NCBI RefSeq assembly: GCF_002939705.1
Contig: NZ_MDCB01000021.1
Location: 1 to 39,624 of the forward strand
Source: Xanthomonas albilineans
GTDB lineage: Bacteria > Pseudomonadota > Gammaproteobacteria > Xanthomonadales > Xanthomonadaceae
Reading direction: 5' to 3'
DNA length: 39,624 nucleotides
The translations under genes and the position numbers were made by a program. Under the pieces are notes generated by a model, which searched no databases, was not told the DNA's origin, and saw nothing but the letters and a program-made list of their open reading frames with translations. Shown here piece by piece: positions 9,409 through 22,339 of the stretch (the first letter of the stretch is position 1; each line of letters opens with the position of its first letter).

Positions 9409-9444
9409 ATTGTAACGGACCCAACGCGTAGCAGGGGTTACAAT
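9409..9444. promoter_or_regulatory. Perfect 8-bp inverted repeat upstream of speA
   Basis: ATTGTAAC at 9409-9416 and GTTACAAT at 9437-9444 are exact reverse complements separated by 20 bases, ending 33 bases before the speA start. The right arm contains TACAAT, a plausible -10 box, but no -35 box lies at 16-18 bases. The arrangement could be an operator for a dimeric regulator or a pair of half-sites on the same DNA face. It could serve speA, speE or both. Confidence 0.4.
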
Positions 9445-9477
9445 TCACGCCCTTTTTCCGTCAGCCGAGCCGCCACG

Positions 9478-11367
9478 ATGAGCGATTGGTCCCTCGACCA
9501 GGCCCGCAAAACCTATTCGATCCCGCACTGGGCCGATGGGTATTTCGATGTGGATACGGCTGGTCGGGTCGTGGTGCGGCCGCAGGGCGCCGACGGGGTG
9601 ACGATCGCGCTGCCGGACGTGGTGGACGCCGCGCGCGCGGCGGGGGCCAAGCTGCCGATGCTGGTGCGTTTCCCCGATATTCTCGGCGAACGCCTGGGTA
9701 AGCTGCAGGCCGCTTTCGCCCAGGCTCAGGCCGATTGGGATTATGTCGGCGGCTACACCGCAGTGTATCCGATCAAGGTCAACCAGCATCGCGGAGTGGC
9801 TGGTACGTTGGCCAGCCACCAGGGCGAGGGTTTCGGCCTGGAAGCGGGCAGCAAGCCGGAGCTGATGGCAGTGCTGGCGCTGTCGCGTCCTGGCGGTTTG
9901 ATCGTATGCAACGGCTACAAAGACCGTGAGTACATCCGTCTGGCGCTGATCGGTCGCAAGCTGGGGTTGCAGACCTTCATCGTCATCGAGAAGCCGTCTG
10001 AATTGAAATTGGTGTTGGACGAAGCACGCGTGCTGGACGTGCGGCCTGGCCTGGGCGTGCGCATGCGTCTTGCCTCGCTGGGGGCGGGCAAGTGGCAGAA
10101 CAGCGGTGGCGACAAGGCCAAATTCGGGCTGGCGCCACGGCAGTTGTTGGATCTGTGGAAGACGCTGCGCGATACCGAGTATGCCGATGCGCTGAACCTG
10201 CTGCACTTCCACATGGGCTCGCAGATCTCCAACGTGCGCGACATCGCCAACGGCATGCGCGAGGCGACCCGTTACTTCGTCGAACTGTCCAAGTTGGGAG
10301 CGAAGATCAGCCACGTCGATGTCGGCGGTGGCTTGGGCATCGATTACGAGGGCACTCGCTCGCGCAGCGAGTGCTCGATCAACTACGGCTTGCACGCCTA
10401 TGCCAGCAACATTGTGCAGCCGCTGGCCAGCGCGTGCGAAGAGCATGGGTTGGCGCCGCCGCGCATCGTCACCGAATGCGGTCGTGCAATGACCGCTCAC
10501 CACGCGGTGTTGGTCGCCAACGTCTCGGAAGTTGAGCAGGCGCCGGAAGGCCGTGTGCCGGACGTGCATGACGACGAACCGGCGGCGATCCGCCATATGC
10601 GCGAGATTCATGCCGAGCTGGACCAGCGTCCGGCGGTGGAGCTGTTCCAGGAGGCGCAGCATTTCCATGCCGAAGGGTTGAGCGCCTATGCGTTGGGCCA
10701 GATCGACCTGGCCCAGCGCGCACGCATCGACGATCTGTTCTACGCCATCGCGCATGGTGTGCGTGCACGGTTGAGTTCGCAGGAGAAGAGTCACCGCCCG
10801 ATTCTGGACGAGCTCAACGAGCGCCTGGTCGATAAGTATTTCGTCAATTTCAGTGTGTTCGAATCGATCCCAGATGTATGGGCGATCGATCAGGTGTTCC
10901 CGATCGTGCCGATCGAGCGGCTCGACGAGGCGCCGCAGCGTCGCGGCATCATCGCCGACATGACCTGCGATTCCGATGGGATGGTCAAGACCTATGTCGA
11001 GAACGAGAGCCTGGACAGCTCGTTGCCTTTGCACGCCTTGAAACAAGGCGAGAGCTACCGACTCGGCTTCTTTCTGGTCGGTGCTTATCAGGAGATCCTC
11101 GGCGACATCCACAATTTGTTCGGCGACACCGATGCGGTGGAAGTGGCGGTGGAAGGAACCGGCTACCGCATCGTCCAGCAGCGTCGTGGCGACACGACCG
11201 ACGTGATGCTCGATTATGTCGGTTATCGCTTGGATACGTTGCGTGCGGCCTACGCCGAGCGCATTGAGGCGGCGCAATTACCGGATGCCTGTGCGCAGGA
11301 ATTGCGCGATGCGCTTGAAGCCGGCCTCACCGGTTACACTTATCTCTCCGACGCACCATTGGTCTGA
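9478..11367 (+). CDS. speA: Biosynthetic arginine decarboxylase (PLP-dependent)
   Basis: SpeA decarboxylates arginine to agmatine, the first step of the plant-like route to putrescine. The ATG at 9478 gives 629 residues, the normal family length; the open frame further upstream overlaps speE and is not homologous. The PLP lysine lies in AVYPIKVNQ, the pyridoxal-phosphate binding glycine loop is DVGGGLGIDYEG, and TECGRAMTAHHAVLV and DMTCDSDG mark the second half of the barrel and the beta domain. It is divergent from speE, with a 238-base shared upstream region that holds an inverted repeat near 9409-9444. The protein appears complete. Confidence 0.94.
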   Translation: MSDWSLDQARKTYSIPHWADGYFDVDTAGRVVVRPQGADGVTIALPDVVDAARAAGAKLPMLVRFPDILGERLGKLQAAFAQAQADWDYVGGYTAVYPIKVNQHRGVAGTLASHQGEGFGLEAGSKPELMAVLALSRPGGLIVCNGYKDREYIRLALIGRKLGLQTFIVIEKPSELKLVLDEARVLDVRPGLGVRMRLASLGAGKWQNSGGDKAKFGLAPRQLLDLWKTLRDTEYADALNLLHFHMGSQISNVRDIANGMREATRYFVELSKLGAKISHVDVGGGLGIDYEGTRSRSECSINYGLHAYASNIVQPLASACEEHGLAPPRIVTECGRAMTAHHAVLVANVSEVEQAPEGRVPDVHDDEPAAIRHMREIHAELDQRPAVELFQEAQHFHAEGLSAYALGQIDLAQRARIDDLFYAIAHGVRARLSSQEKSHRPILDELNERLVDKYFVNFSVFESIPDVWAIDQVFPIVPIERLDEAPQRRGIIADMTCDSDGMVKTYVENESLDSSLPLHALKQGESYRLGFFLVGAYQEILGDIHNLFGDTDAVEVAVEGTGYRIVQQRRGDTTDVMLDYVGYRLDTLRAAYAERIEAAQLPDACAQELRDALEAGLTGYTYLSDAPLV

Positions 11368-11374
11368 TCGCAGC

Positions 11375-11399
11375 GGATACTGGCGGCGTGCGCGTATCC
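11375..11399 (+). terminator. Possible speA terminator stem
   Basis: GGATAC at 11375-11380 and GTATCC at 11394-11399 form a 6-bp stem starting 8 bases after the speA stop. The 13-base loop is GC-rich. There is no U-run afterwards, so it could be only an RNA-stabilising end or chance. Confidence 0.25.
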
Positions 11400-11935
11400 C
11401 GCGGCGGGTCGCACAAAATCAGGCGAGAGAGTTTCTCGTCCGCAGATGGGCGTCCGATGTCGCCATCGACACGCACGATTGGCATGTCGAAAGCCGCTCG
11501 CGAAATTAATGCGCATGGCGGACAAGCAAAGCTTTACCTGAACCAGCGGACACGACGCCGTGGTGGACACGTATGGCGCGGTGTGGCGGCGTAGTGGTTC
11601 GCCAGGGGCGGGCGTTGATGCTACCGCTAAAGTCAATTTTTCGATTTGTGTCGCAGAATTGCAGCCTAGGTTCGCATCAAACAACGAAGCGTGATTCTTG
11701 CACTTTTTTTTAAGGCGCGCGTTGGATTATAAAAATTCCCCACTGCTTGATCGATAGTGTTCATGATTTATTTTCTCTTTAATTGCTTCAAAACCCTGTA
11801 TTTCTGGGTTCTTGACGTTATGCGAAGGTGTCATGCTCGTGTTTCAGTCAATCGTTCGTCGCATCTGCGCATGTTCCGTTCCTGGTGGCGCAGGGATTTG
11901 TTAATGCACGTTTCGATCAACCCGAGAGGCACGTT
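11400..11935. other. Intergenic region upstream of the NRPS gene
   Basis: About 540 bases lie between speA and the NRPS start. Short open frames exist, but none has a ribosome site with a recognisable protein. Base composition drops sharply near 11690-11800, with T-runs and TATAAA at 11728-11733, which is where I expect the NRPS promoter; no -35 box at proper spacing is evident (TTGCAC at 11698 is 24 bases away). The sharp composition change may mark the left edge of the acquired NRPS block. Confidence 0.4.
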
Positions 11936-15953
<4,018 letters not shown>

Positions 15954-15961
<8 letters not shown>

Positions 15962-17282
15962 ACACCGTCTCTCAGGCGAGCAGAACGCTGGAAGCGAAGA
16001 CCGACCGATCGTGATCGCCACCCTCGGCACCCATGGCGATGTGCGACCGGTCATCGCACTGGGACGTGGCTTGCAGCAGCGCGGCCATCCGGTGCGTGTG
16101 CTGACCAGTGAGAATTTCGCTCCGTTGGTTAAAGCGAACGGTTTGGCGTTCTTTCCGCTGACGGGTGACCACCAGCGCATGCTGCAAGTCAATCCGATTC
16201 GTGCCGGTCAGTCCATGTGGGCGAACTGCCGTATGTTCCGCCATCACATCGCCTCCTGGGCGCGCGATTGGCCGTCGCAGGGGCGGGCGGCGTGTGCGGA
16301 TGCGCGGTTGCTGATTGGCGTGGGGAGCGCCAGCATTCTGGTCGATTCACTGAGCCAGGCGTTGCAGATTCCGCTGGTGTATGCCCAGTTGCAACCGTTG
16401 ACTGTCTCCCGTCATTTGCCATTGGTAGCGCGGCCGCAATTGCGTCTCCCCGGCCCACTTCATGTTGGTCTGCAACATGCCATGCGCTTTGGTGGTTGGC
16501 AATTGCTGCGCGAGGTGATCGATGGCAGCGTGCGTGCGCCGCTAGGTCTGCCGCCCTACGGATGGCGCGGCCCGGATACCAGCACGATCCGCGTGCTGTA
16601 TGGATACAGCGAACACCTGTGTCCGCGTCCGAGCGATTGGCCGGCGCGCATCCAGGTCTGCGGCTTCTGGTCGTTACCGCAGTTGCAGTGGCAACCGCCG
16701 GCCGCATTGCTGGATTTTCTGGATGCCGGTCCGCCGCCGTTGTACGTCGGGTTCGGCAGTATGATCGATGCAGACGCGGCGCGACTGACCACCACGGTGA
16801 AGGCGGCATTGCGCCTGACCGGCCAGCGTGCGTTGCTGGCCACGGGCTGGGGTGGCTTGATCGCAGACCAGGACGTGGACTCGGATCAGTGCTTCGCGCT
16901 TGAACATGCCCCGCACGACTGGCTGTTTCCGCGCGTGATCGCGGCGGTCCACCATGGTGGCGCGGGAACCTGTGCCGCTGCGCTGACCGCTGGCATTCCC
17001 TCGGTCGTGGTGCCGTTCGGTTATGACCAGCCGTTCTGGGCGCATTGTTTGGCGCAGCGTGGCGTGGCGCCGCCCGCGTTGAAGCGCGACGGGCTGCAGC
17101 CGGAGGTGCTGGCGCACGCGTTGCGGCAGGCGACGTCACCGACGATGTGTGCGGCGGCGCAGGCGCTGGGGCAGCGACTGCGCGAGGAGGACGGTGTGGC
17201 TAAAGCGGTGGCGCAGCTCGAACAGTGGGGTCTGTTGCGCGATGCGGGCATCGTTCGGCAACACGCGGACGTTGTTTGCTGA
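15954..17282 (+). CDS. GT1-family glycosyltransferase (UDP-sugar, MGT/sterol-glucosyltransferase type)
   Basis: This is a 442-residue GT-B fold enzyme expected to move a sugar from a nucleotide donor to a small hydrophobic acceptor. The N-terminal acceptor domain opens with IVIATLGTHGDVRPVIALGRGL, and the C-terminal donor domain has YVGFGSM and the signature VHHGGAGTCAAALTAGIP with VPFGYDQPFWA, the pattern of natural-product and lipid glucosyl- or rhamnosyltransferases. There is no signal peptide or clear membrane segment. The ATG lies inside the end of the NRPS gene (ATGCTTGA overlap), so translation is coupled and the product probably modifies the NRPS product. An IroB-like or rhamnolipid-like role is an analogy only. 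Confidence 0.9.
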
Positions 17283-17294
17283 GTTGCGTTGTAG

Positions 17295-17318
17295 CGACCC
17301 GTAGTTGGGGATGGGTCG
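17295..17318 (+). terminator. Weak stem after the NRPS-glycosyltransferase pair
   Basis: CGACCC at 17295-17300 pairs with GGGTCG at 17313-17318, starting 12 bases after the glycosyltransferase stop. No U-run follows, so an intrinsic terminator is doubtful. Confidence 0.25.
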
Positions 17319-17737
17319 GGGGCACAGCAGGCCGCACGTGTATGGCGCTGTTCCAGCGCACGCAGATTCGGTCAATGCGTGTTCGTAATATCAAGGATTG
17401 GATGAGAAAAATCGCGAAATAAACTACTGTGGCGCTCAGTACCATCAAAAGCCGTGCGAGCCGAACCCGTTTTTGATCTTGTTCTGGCACTCATGCCAGC
17501 CTGCATCGATTTGTAGATAATGGCTTTGTTGATTCGAGCTTTAGTGCTGCTGTGGGGAACAAAAATTTAATTGCCATGGGAGTCTGTAAATCATGGACTC
17601 TTGCTTAGGGAAAGTCTGAATAAGTCCATCTCCCAGTCTTTCGCGCGACAACTCATTGAGTTTTAGAGTCGCTGATCTCGATGGCTTGGCTTTTTTAGAT
17701 CTTCCCTAATACAGTACAACAACATTTCGAGAATGTA
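17319..17737. other. AT-rich intergenic stretch, left side of an acquired segment
   Basis: About 420 bases are visibly poorer in G and C than the flanking genes. Stop codons occur in all frames and no gene is supported. A tight palindrome AACTCATTGAGTT occurs near 17650-17662, and a T-run TTTTTT near 17691. The change in composition at about 17380 marks the start of a low-GC segment that runs to about 18735. Confidence 0.45.
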
Positions 17738-18625
17738 ATGAAAAAATTTGTAGTGATTTCAGCCATAATTCTGCTCGCAATTGGTGCTTCCATTTTTCTT
17801 TTCATAGGGGAGCATAAAGAAAAAATTGATAGTAAAGATAACGGCGATGGCTATATAAGTAAAGTTCGAGCGATGGATCACTCAAAAATAAATTCTTCTA
17901 CGAATGTAGATGATATGAGAAGCTCCAGCGAAGTTAAATCAAGCAAATATTATTATTTGAATTTTGCAAAGATTAAAAGTGAAGCGGAGAATGGATCTTC
18001 CACGGCACAGAAAGAATTGGCTCATATTTACAGTTTCTGCATGTTCTATAGCATACGTCCTGAAGTGCAATTGGCCACGATAGATGATTTGGCTAAATAT
18101 GCAAAAGGTTCTACTGTCGGATTGCGCAATGTAAAAGAGCGCCTAAAGAGGCGTTGCGATAATGTTGATGGAGGACAGCCGATTCCTTATGTTGCCTATT
18201 CTCTTTGGCTTAAGGAGGCGGCCAGGCGCGGAAATGTTGCAGCCAAAATAGAATTAAGAGTTCAATCGGCTGCGCCATTGTCGGTTAACGAAGCAAGTGA
18301 TCTGGCAGATATTGTGCGGAAATCTCACGATCCAGAAGCAATGTATCAGCTGTCAAATCTAATGGCAGTACCGATGTCGGAGGATATTCCTGAGAAATAT
18401 TCAGGCCTAATGGGGAGCGCTTTGGCTGGACATGCGTGGGCTGTCGCCGCATGTCAGTCGGGGCTTGATTGTGAGAGCGGGTCTATGATAATGGATTCAG
18501 TCTGTATAACGACAGGACTTTGCGATTACGAGAACTACGAGCAATTTATAAGGGCGCAGGCGATAGTTCCAGCAGATCAAGCCAAGTTGGATGAGGATAT
18601 ACGCAAGATAAAAACACTTCGATAG
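17738..18625 (+). CDS. AT-rich hypothetical membrane-anchored or exported protein, Sel1/TPR-like
   Basis: This is a 295-residue protein that I do not recognise by name. The N-terminus MKKFVVISAIILLAIGASIFLF is a signal anchor or signal peptide. A charged linker follows. The rest is alpha-helical with repeated small-residue motifs such as AENGSSTAQKELAHIY, EAARRGNVAAKIELRV and ALAGHAWAVAAC, which look like degenerate Sel1/TPR repeats; several Cys pairs (MFY region and DCES...CITTGLC) fit a periplasmic location. Codon use is AT-rich and unlike its neighbours, indicating horizontal gain. Similar orphan exported proteins occur near secretion or toxin loci in xanthomonads, but a function cannot be stated. 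Confidence 0.65.
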   Translation: MKKFVVISAIILLAIGASIFLFIGEHKEKIDSKDNGDGYISKVRAMDHSKINSSTNVDDMRSSSEVKSSKYYYLNFAKIKSEAENGSSTAQKELAHIYSFCMFYSIRPEVQLATIDDLAKYAKGSTVGLRNVKERLKRRCDNVDGGQPIPYVAYSLWLKEAARRGNVAAKIELRVQSAAPLSVNEASDLADIVRKSHDPEAMYQLSNLMAVPMSEDIPEKYSGLMGSALAGHAWAVAACQSGLDCESGSMIMDSVCITTGLCDYENYEQFIRAQAIVPADQAKLDEDIRKIKTLR

Positions 18626-18640
18626 GAAAATGGAGGCGTC

Positions 18641-18805
18641 ATGAAAGGTTTTAAGAAATTATTTTGTTTAATCCTGGCTTGGTCTTCATCGGCTTTTGCG
18701 GTGACCATCAATGCCAACGCTGCGCTATATCTCAGTGGGGGCAGGTCACGCGCGCGAAAAGCCGTTGTGACAGAATGCGGCTCCTGTACCCAAGGATGGT
18801 CATGA
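18641..18805 (+). CDS. Truncated small secreted protein ORF (54 aa)
   Basis: GGAGGCGTC precedes an ATG that opens a 54-residue frame. The first 20 residues, MKGFKKLFCLILAWSSSAFA, form a standard Sec signal peptide with an AFA cleavage site, followed by VTINANAALYL. Up to about base 18735 the DNA is AT-rich like the preceding gene; after that it becomes GC-rich and the reading frame gives low-complexity Arg-rich sequence. This looks like the 5' part of an acquired exported-protein gene joined to native DNA, so the C-terminus is probably not original. The stop ends 4 bases before the acyltransferase ATG. Confidence 0.5.
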   Translation: MKGFKKLFCLILAWSSSAFAVTINANAALYLSGGRSRARKAVVTECGSCTQGWS

Positions 18806-18809
18806 AGAG

Positions 18810-19925
18810 ATGCGTTATCCCGCACTCGATCTGCTACGCGGCATCGCCATCGTCTGGGTGATGCTGTTTCATTCGTTCGTGGTCGGTGGGTTGGGGCCCG
18901 ATTGGAGTTGGCTCTCGCGCGATGGTTGGATGGGCGTGGATCTGTTCTTCGTGCTCAGCGGCTTTTTGATCGGCTGCCAAGTGCTGGCGCCGTTGGCGCG
19001 TGGCGAGCCGTTGCGCTATGGCGATTTCTACCGACGCCGCGCCTACCGCGTGTTGCCGGCGTATGCGTTGGTGCTGGCGCTGTATCTGGCTTGGCCTGGC
19101 TTCCGCGAAGCTCCTGGTATCGCGCCGTGGTGGATGTTCGCCACTTTCACCTTGAACCTGGGCATCGATTACGCCAACCAACTGGCGTTCTCGCATGCAT
19201 GGTCGCTGTGCGTGGAAGAGCATTTCTATCTGCTGTTCCCGCTGCTGGCAGCGTGGATGCTGCGGCGACCCTCGGTGTCGCGTTTCGTGGCGCTGTGCGG
19301 GAGCTTGGTACTGGCGGGTATCGCGCTGCGCACCACCATCTGGTTGCATGACCATGCGCTGGAGCGTGTCGGTGTCGGTTTGCAGCGCAACTGGTTCATC
19401 GAAGATCTCTACTACCCGACCTGGAACCGGCTCGATGCGCTGCTGGCCGGCGTGATCCTTGCCGTTCTCAAGACGTTCCGGCCGCAGTATTGGCAGCGGT
19501 TGCAGCGCCATGCGACGGCCGCGACCTTGGCAGGCGTCGCTCTCTGTGGGTTGGCCATCTGGTTGTTTCGCGACCGCACGGGTCTGCTCGGCAATGCGAT
19601 CGGTTGGCCGGTGTTGTCGTTGGGGCTGGCGCTGCTGGTGAGCGCTGGAGCCTGCTTGGACGGCCCGCTGGGGCGTTGTCGTGTGCCAGGTGCGGCCTGG
19701 TTGGCAGCGGTGTCCTACAGCCTGTATCTGAGCCACAAGGCGGTGTTCCATCTGACCCATGCCTGGATCGGCCCGGTGCTGGAGGGACGCGGCTTGCTTG
19801 CGTTCGCGGTGTACGCCGGAATGGCGTTGCTGGCGGGCGCGGCCTTGCATTATGCGGTGGAGCGGCCGTTCCTGCGTTTGCGCGATCGCCGCTGTGTGCG
19901 GTCCCATGCGCTGGCCGGCAGCTGA
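18810..19925 (+). CDS. Acyltransferase-3 (OafA-type) integral membrane protein
   Basis: This is a 371-residue polytopic inner-membrane protein. Acyltransferase-3 enzymes move acetyl or other acyl groups across or at the membrane onto sugars of O-antigen, exopolysaccharide, glycolipids or antibiotics. The N-terminus YPALDLLRGIAIVWVMLFH with the family Arg and His, then GVDLFFVLSGFLIG and the SHAWSLCVEEHFYLLFPL motif, are diagnostic; about ten hydrophobic segments follow. There is no fused SGNH domain. It is convergent with the TonB receptor gene. It lies downstream of the NRPS and glycosyltransferase but is separated from them by an AT-rich insert, so a shared pathway is possible but unproven. 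Confidence 0.9.
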   Translation: MRYPALDLLRGIAIVWVMLFHSFVVGGLGPDWSWLSRDGWMGVDLFFVLSGFLIGCQVLAPLARGEPLRYGDFYRRRAYRVLPAYALVLALYLAWPGFREAPGIAPWWMFATFTLNLGIDYANQLAFSHAWSLCVEEHFYLLFPLLAAWMLRRPSVSRFVALCGSLVLAGIALRTTIWLHDHALERVGVGLQRNWFIEDLYYPTWNRLDALLAGVILAVLKTFRPQYWQRLQRHATAATLAGVALCGLAIWLFRDRTGLLGNAIGWPVLSLGLALLVSAGACLDGPLGRCRVPGAAWLAAVSYSLYLSHKAVFHLTHAWIGPVLEGRGLLAFAVYAGMALLAGAALHYAVERPFLRLRDRRCVRSHALAGS

Positions 19926-19956
19926 GCGTCCTCGCGCAGCTGCGGCTGTTCCGCTG

Positions 19957-22122
19957 TTATAAACGCAGCTCGAAACCGAGGTAGGCCGAGCGGCCGGGCG
20001 CGGGCGAGAACATCGGTTGGTCGTTGCCGCCCCAGAAGAAGTTGTCGTACCACACGTAGGCGTAGCGGTCATCGGTCAGGTTCTTGATCTGTAGATCGAT
20101 GCTGCTGCGCGCAGAGAGTTGATAGCGGACGCTGGCATCGACGACAGTGAAGCCGCCGTACTTGCCATGGGCGTTGAGTGCGTCGATGTAGTAATTGCCT
20201 TGCGCGTGCGCCTGCAGGCCGAATTTCCAGCGTGCATCGGGCCGGTAGTCGAGGCCGGCAGTGCTGATGTAGCGCGGTGTGGAAAATACTTCGCGTCCGT
20301 GCAGCGAAACGCCAGTGGCCGTGTATGCGGTGACGACCTTGGCTTCCTGCACTGCGTGCGATAGCCACGCCGTCCAGTGTTCGCCCAATTGCGTGCTCAG
20401 TTGCAGGTCCACACCTTGGCGACGGGTATGGCCCAGGCCCACGGTGGTGCCGCTGCTGACATTGTTGGCCACTTCATTGGTGGCATCCTGTCGCCACAGT
20501 GCCAAGCGCGCTTCGGTGCCGGCGATCGGTTGCAGTTTCAGGCCAAGTTCCTTGCCGGTGTTGATTGAGGGTTCGAGCGCCTGTTGACCTGGCGTCAGAT
20601 AGGCCGGGGCAGTGGAACCGGTCAGAACCTGGAAGGTCTGGCCCCAGTTGGCGTACACGCTCAGGCGTGGAGTGAGCGCGTAGATCACGCTGAGTTTGGG
20701 CTGGTCGATCCACCCGTAGGGTTGCAACGGCGCATGCACGCCGCCGGGCAACGCGGTGTCGCCGGAGAAACGGTCGGCGCGGAAGGCGGGCACGATTTTC
20801 AGCGCGTCTGTCGGTTGGATCACCGCTTGCAGATACAGTCCCAGGTTGTCCAGGGTGTAGCGGTCGTCGTTCTGCACGCGTGCCGGGGTGCTCCAGAAAT
20901 TGGTCGGAACGGCATAGACGTAGCGGTAGCGCTGGTAGCGGTTGTCCTGGTGTTCGGCATTGAAGCCGCCCTCCACGCTCAGTGCATCGCTGGCCTGCCA
21001 GGTCACGGTACTGAGCAAGCCAATCTGGCTTTCGTTCCATTGCCGGCGCTGTCGCGGCGCGTTGCCCAGCGGATAGTTGGTGAAAGTGACCCGGCGCTCG
21101 TCTTCGTAGCGGTTGAAGTACAGCGTGTTGCGCAGATGCAGTCCTTCGTCGAGCCGGAAGTCGACATGGATGCTGGCCTGGCGCATGTCGCGGTTATCGC
21201 CGTCGTTGGCATTCTTCGGTGGCGACTGCGTACGGTCCTCGGCCATTTGTGTGGCGGTGAGAAAGCCTGGCTCGTCGGCTTCGTGGTGGTAGATGCGGGC
21301 GATCAAGCCGATGCGTGCGCTGTCGTCGTCCTCGCCGTAGAACCATTTGCCGCCGAGGGTGTATTTGCGCGAGGTGTCGTGCTCGCGGTTGCCATGCGCG
21401 GCCTGCGCGCCGATGAAGTAGTTTTGCGCCAGGCCGTCGGATTCGTGGCCCAGGGCGAACTGCAGTTCGCGGGTGGCGAAGCTGCCGACACTCAGGCGCA
21501 GGTCGCGATAATCGCCACCTTGGCGTGTGGCGATGTTGACGTTGCCGCCGATGTTGTGCAGTCCGTAACGTGGGTCGTTGGTGCCGCGGACCGCTTCGAT
21601 GTAGGCGATTTCCATAGGGAAAATCATATCGAGGAAGCGTTGGGTGCCGCTATTGACGTTGCTCGGCACACCGTCGATCAGGAGTTTGATCGCGTTGATG
21701 TAGCCCTCGCCGTTGAATGCGCGGAACGTGGCTCTGCCGGATTCGGCACCTTGGCCGGTTTCGGTGAGTTGTACGCCAGGCATCTGCCCGAGCAACTCCC
21801 AGCTGTTCATGACGTTCTTGTCGCCGATTTGCTCGCTGCCTAGCACGTCGACCGAACTGAGGATGTTGCGGATGGACGGGCTGGTGCCGATCTGCTGTTG
21901 TGCCTCCACGGTACCGAGGGTCGTGGTGCGATCGGAGGTTAGGTTTTGTGCGGCGCCGTCGCCGGCTGCGAATGCGGTCAAAACGGCAAGCACCATCCGA
22001 CTGGGGGCCAGCCTGCGTAGCGTGTGCGCATTCGGCTGGTCGATCCGTCTTACGTTGCGTGGGGCGAGCAAGCGGCCAGGGCCGTTGTGCAGGCGCGCGT
22101 GGTCGGTGATGAAATCAGTCAT
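19957..22122 (-). CDS. TonB-dependent outer-membrane receptor
   Basis: This is a 721-residue receptor predicted to import a bulky ligand such as an iron chelate using TonB energy. The ATG at 22122 has GAGG upstream. The N-terminal 50 residues include an unusually long polar lead before the hydrophobic MVLAVLTAFAAGDGAAQN signal core. A TonB-box-like TTLGTVEA follows. The plug domain shows VLGSEQIGDKNVMNSWELLGQMPGVQLTETG and LIDGVPSNVN, and VRGTNDPRYGLHNIGGNVNI. The barrel ends with a terminal aromatic-type strand AYLGFELRL. The ligand cannot be told from sequence. A degenerate copy of the last part of a similar gene lies upstream at 22340-22540. Confidence 0.92.
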   Translation of the reverse strand: MTDFITDHARLHNGPGRLLAPRNVRRIDQPNAHTLRRLAPSRMVLAVLTAFAAGDGAAQNLTSDRTTTLGTVEAQQQIGTSPSIRNILSSVDVLGSEQIGDKNVMNSWELLGQMPGVQLTETGQGAESGRATFRAFNGEGYINAIKLLIDGVPSNVNSGTQRFLDMIFPMEIAYIEAVRGTNDPRYGLHNIGGNVNIATRQGGDYRDLRLSVGSFATRELQFALGHESDGLAQNYFIGAQAAHGNREHDTSRKYTLGGKWFYGEDDDSARIGLIARIYHHEADEPGFLTATQMAEDRTQSPPKNANDGDNRDMRQASIHVDFRLDEGLHLRNTLYFNRYEDERRVTFTNYPLGNAPRQRRQWNESQIGLLSTVTWQASDALSVEGGFNAEHQDNRYQRYRYVYAVPTNFWSTPARVQNDDRYTLDNLGLYLQAVIQPTDALKIVPAFRADRFSGDTALPGGVHAPLQPYGWIDQPKLSVIYALTPRLSVYANWGQTFQVLTGSTAPAYLTPGQQALEPSINTGKELGLKLQPIAGTEARLALWRQDATNEVANNVSSGTTVGLGHTRRQGVDLQLSTQLGEHWTAWLSHAVQEAKVVTAYTATGVSLHGREVFSTPRYISTAGLDYRPDARWKFGLQAHAQGNYYIDALNAHGKYGGFTVVDASVRYQLSARSSIDLQIKNLTDDRYAYVWYDNFFWGGNDQPMFSPAPGRSAYLGFELRL

Positions 22123-22339
22123 CGCCACACCTCGCAGCAGCGGGGCGCGATACCGTGGACGGGAGAGTGGGTAGCCATCGCAGCGATCTCTTTCGAACGA
22201 AAAGGGAGGCTGGCACAAGCGGCTGGCTAGCCTGTAACTTTAGCACAGTTGGCCGCAGCGGCGCAGATGCGCGGCCACATGGTCGAACCGGGCAAGCGAC
22301 CGCGCCGTGTGCCTGGCGGCGACGTAGTCGTTTTGTTAC

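Noticed and set aside
9445-11277. 610-codon open frame on the minus strand
   Set aside because: It lies entirely opposite speA. High-GC codon bias produces long antisense frames; the translation is His/Arg/Gln-rich and has no known motif.
11388-11594. Small plus-strand frame upstream of the NRPS as an MbtH-like helper
   Set aside because: The translation lacks the conserved MbtH tryptophans and the NDE motif.
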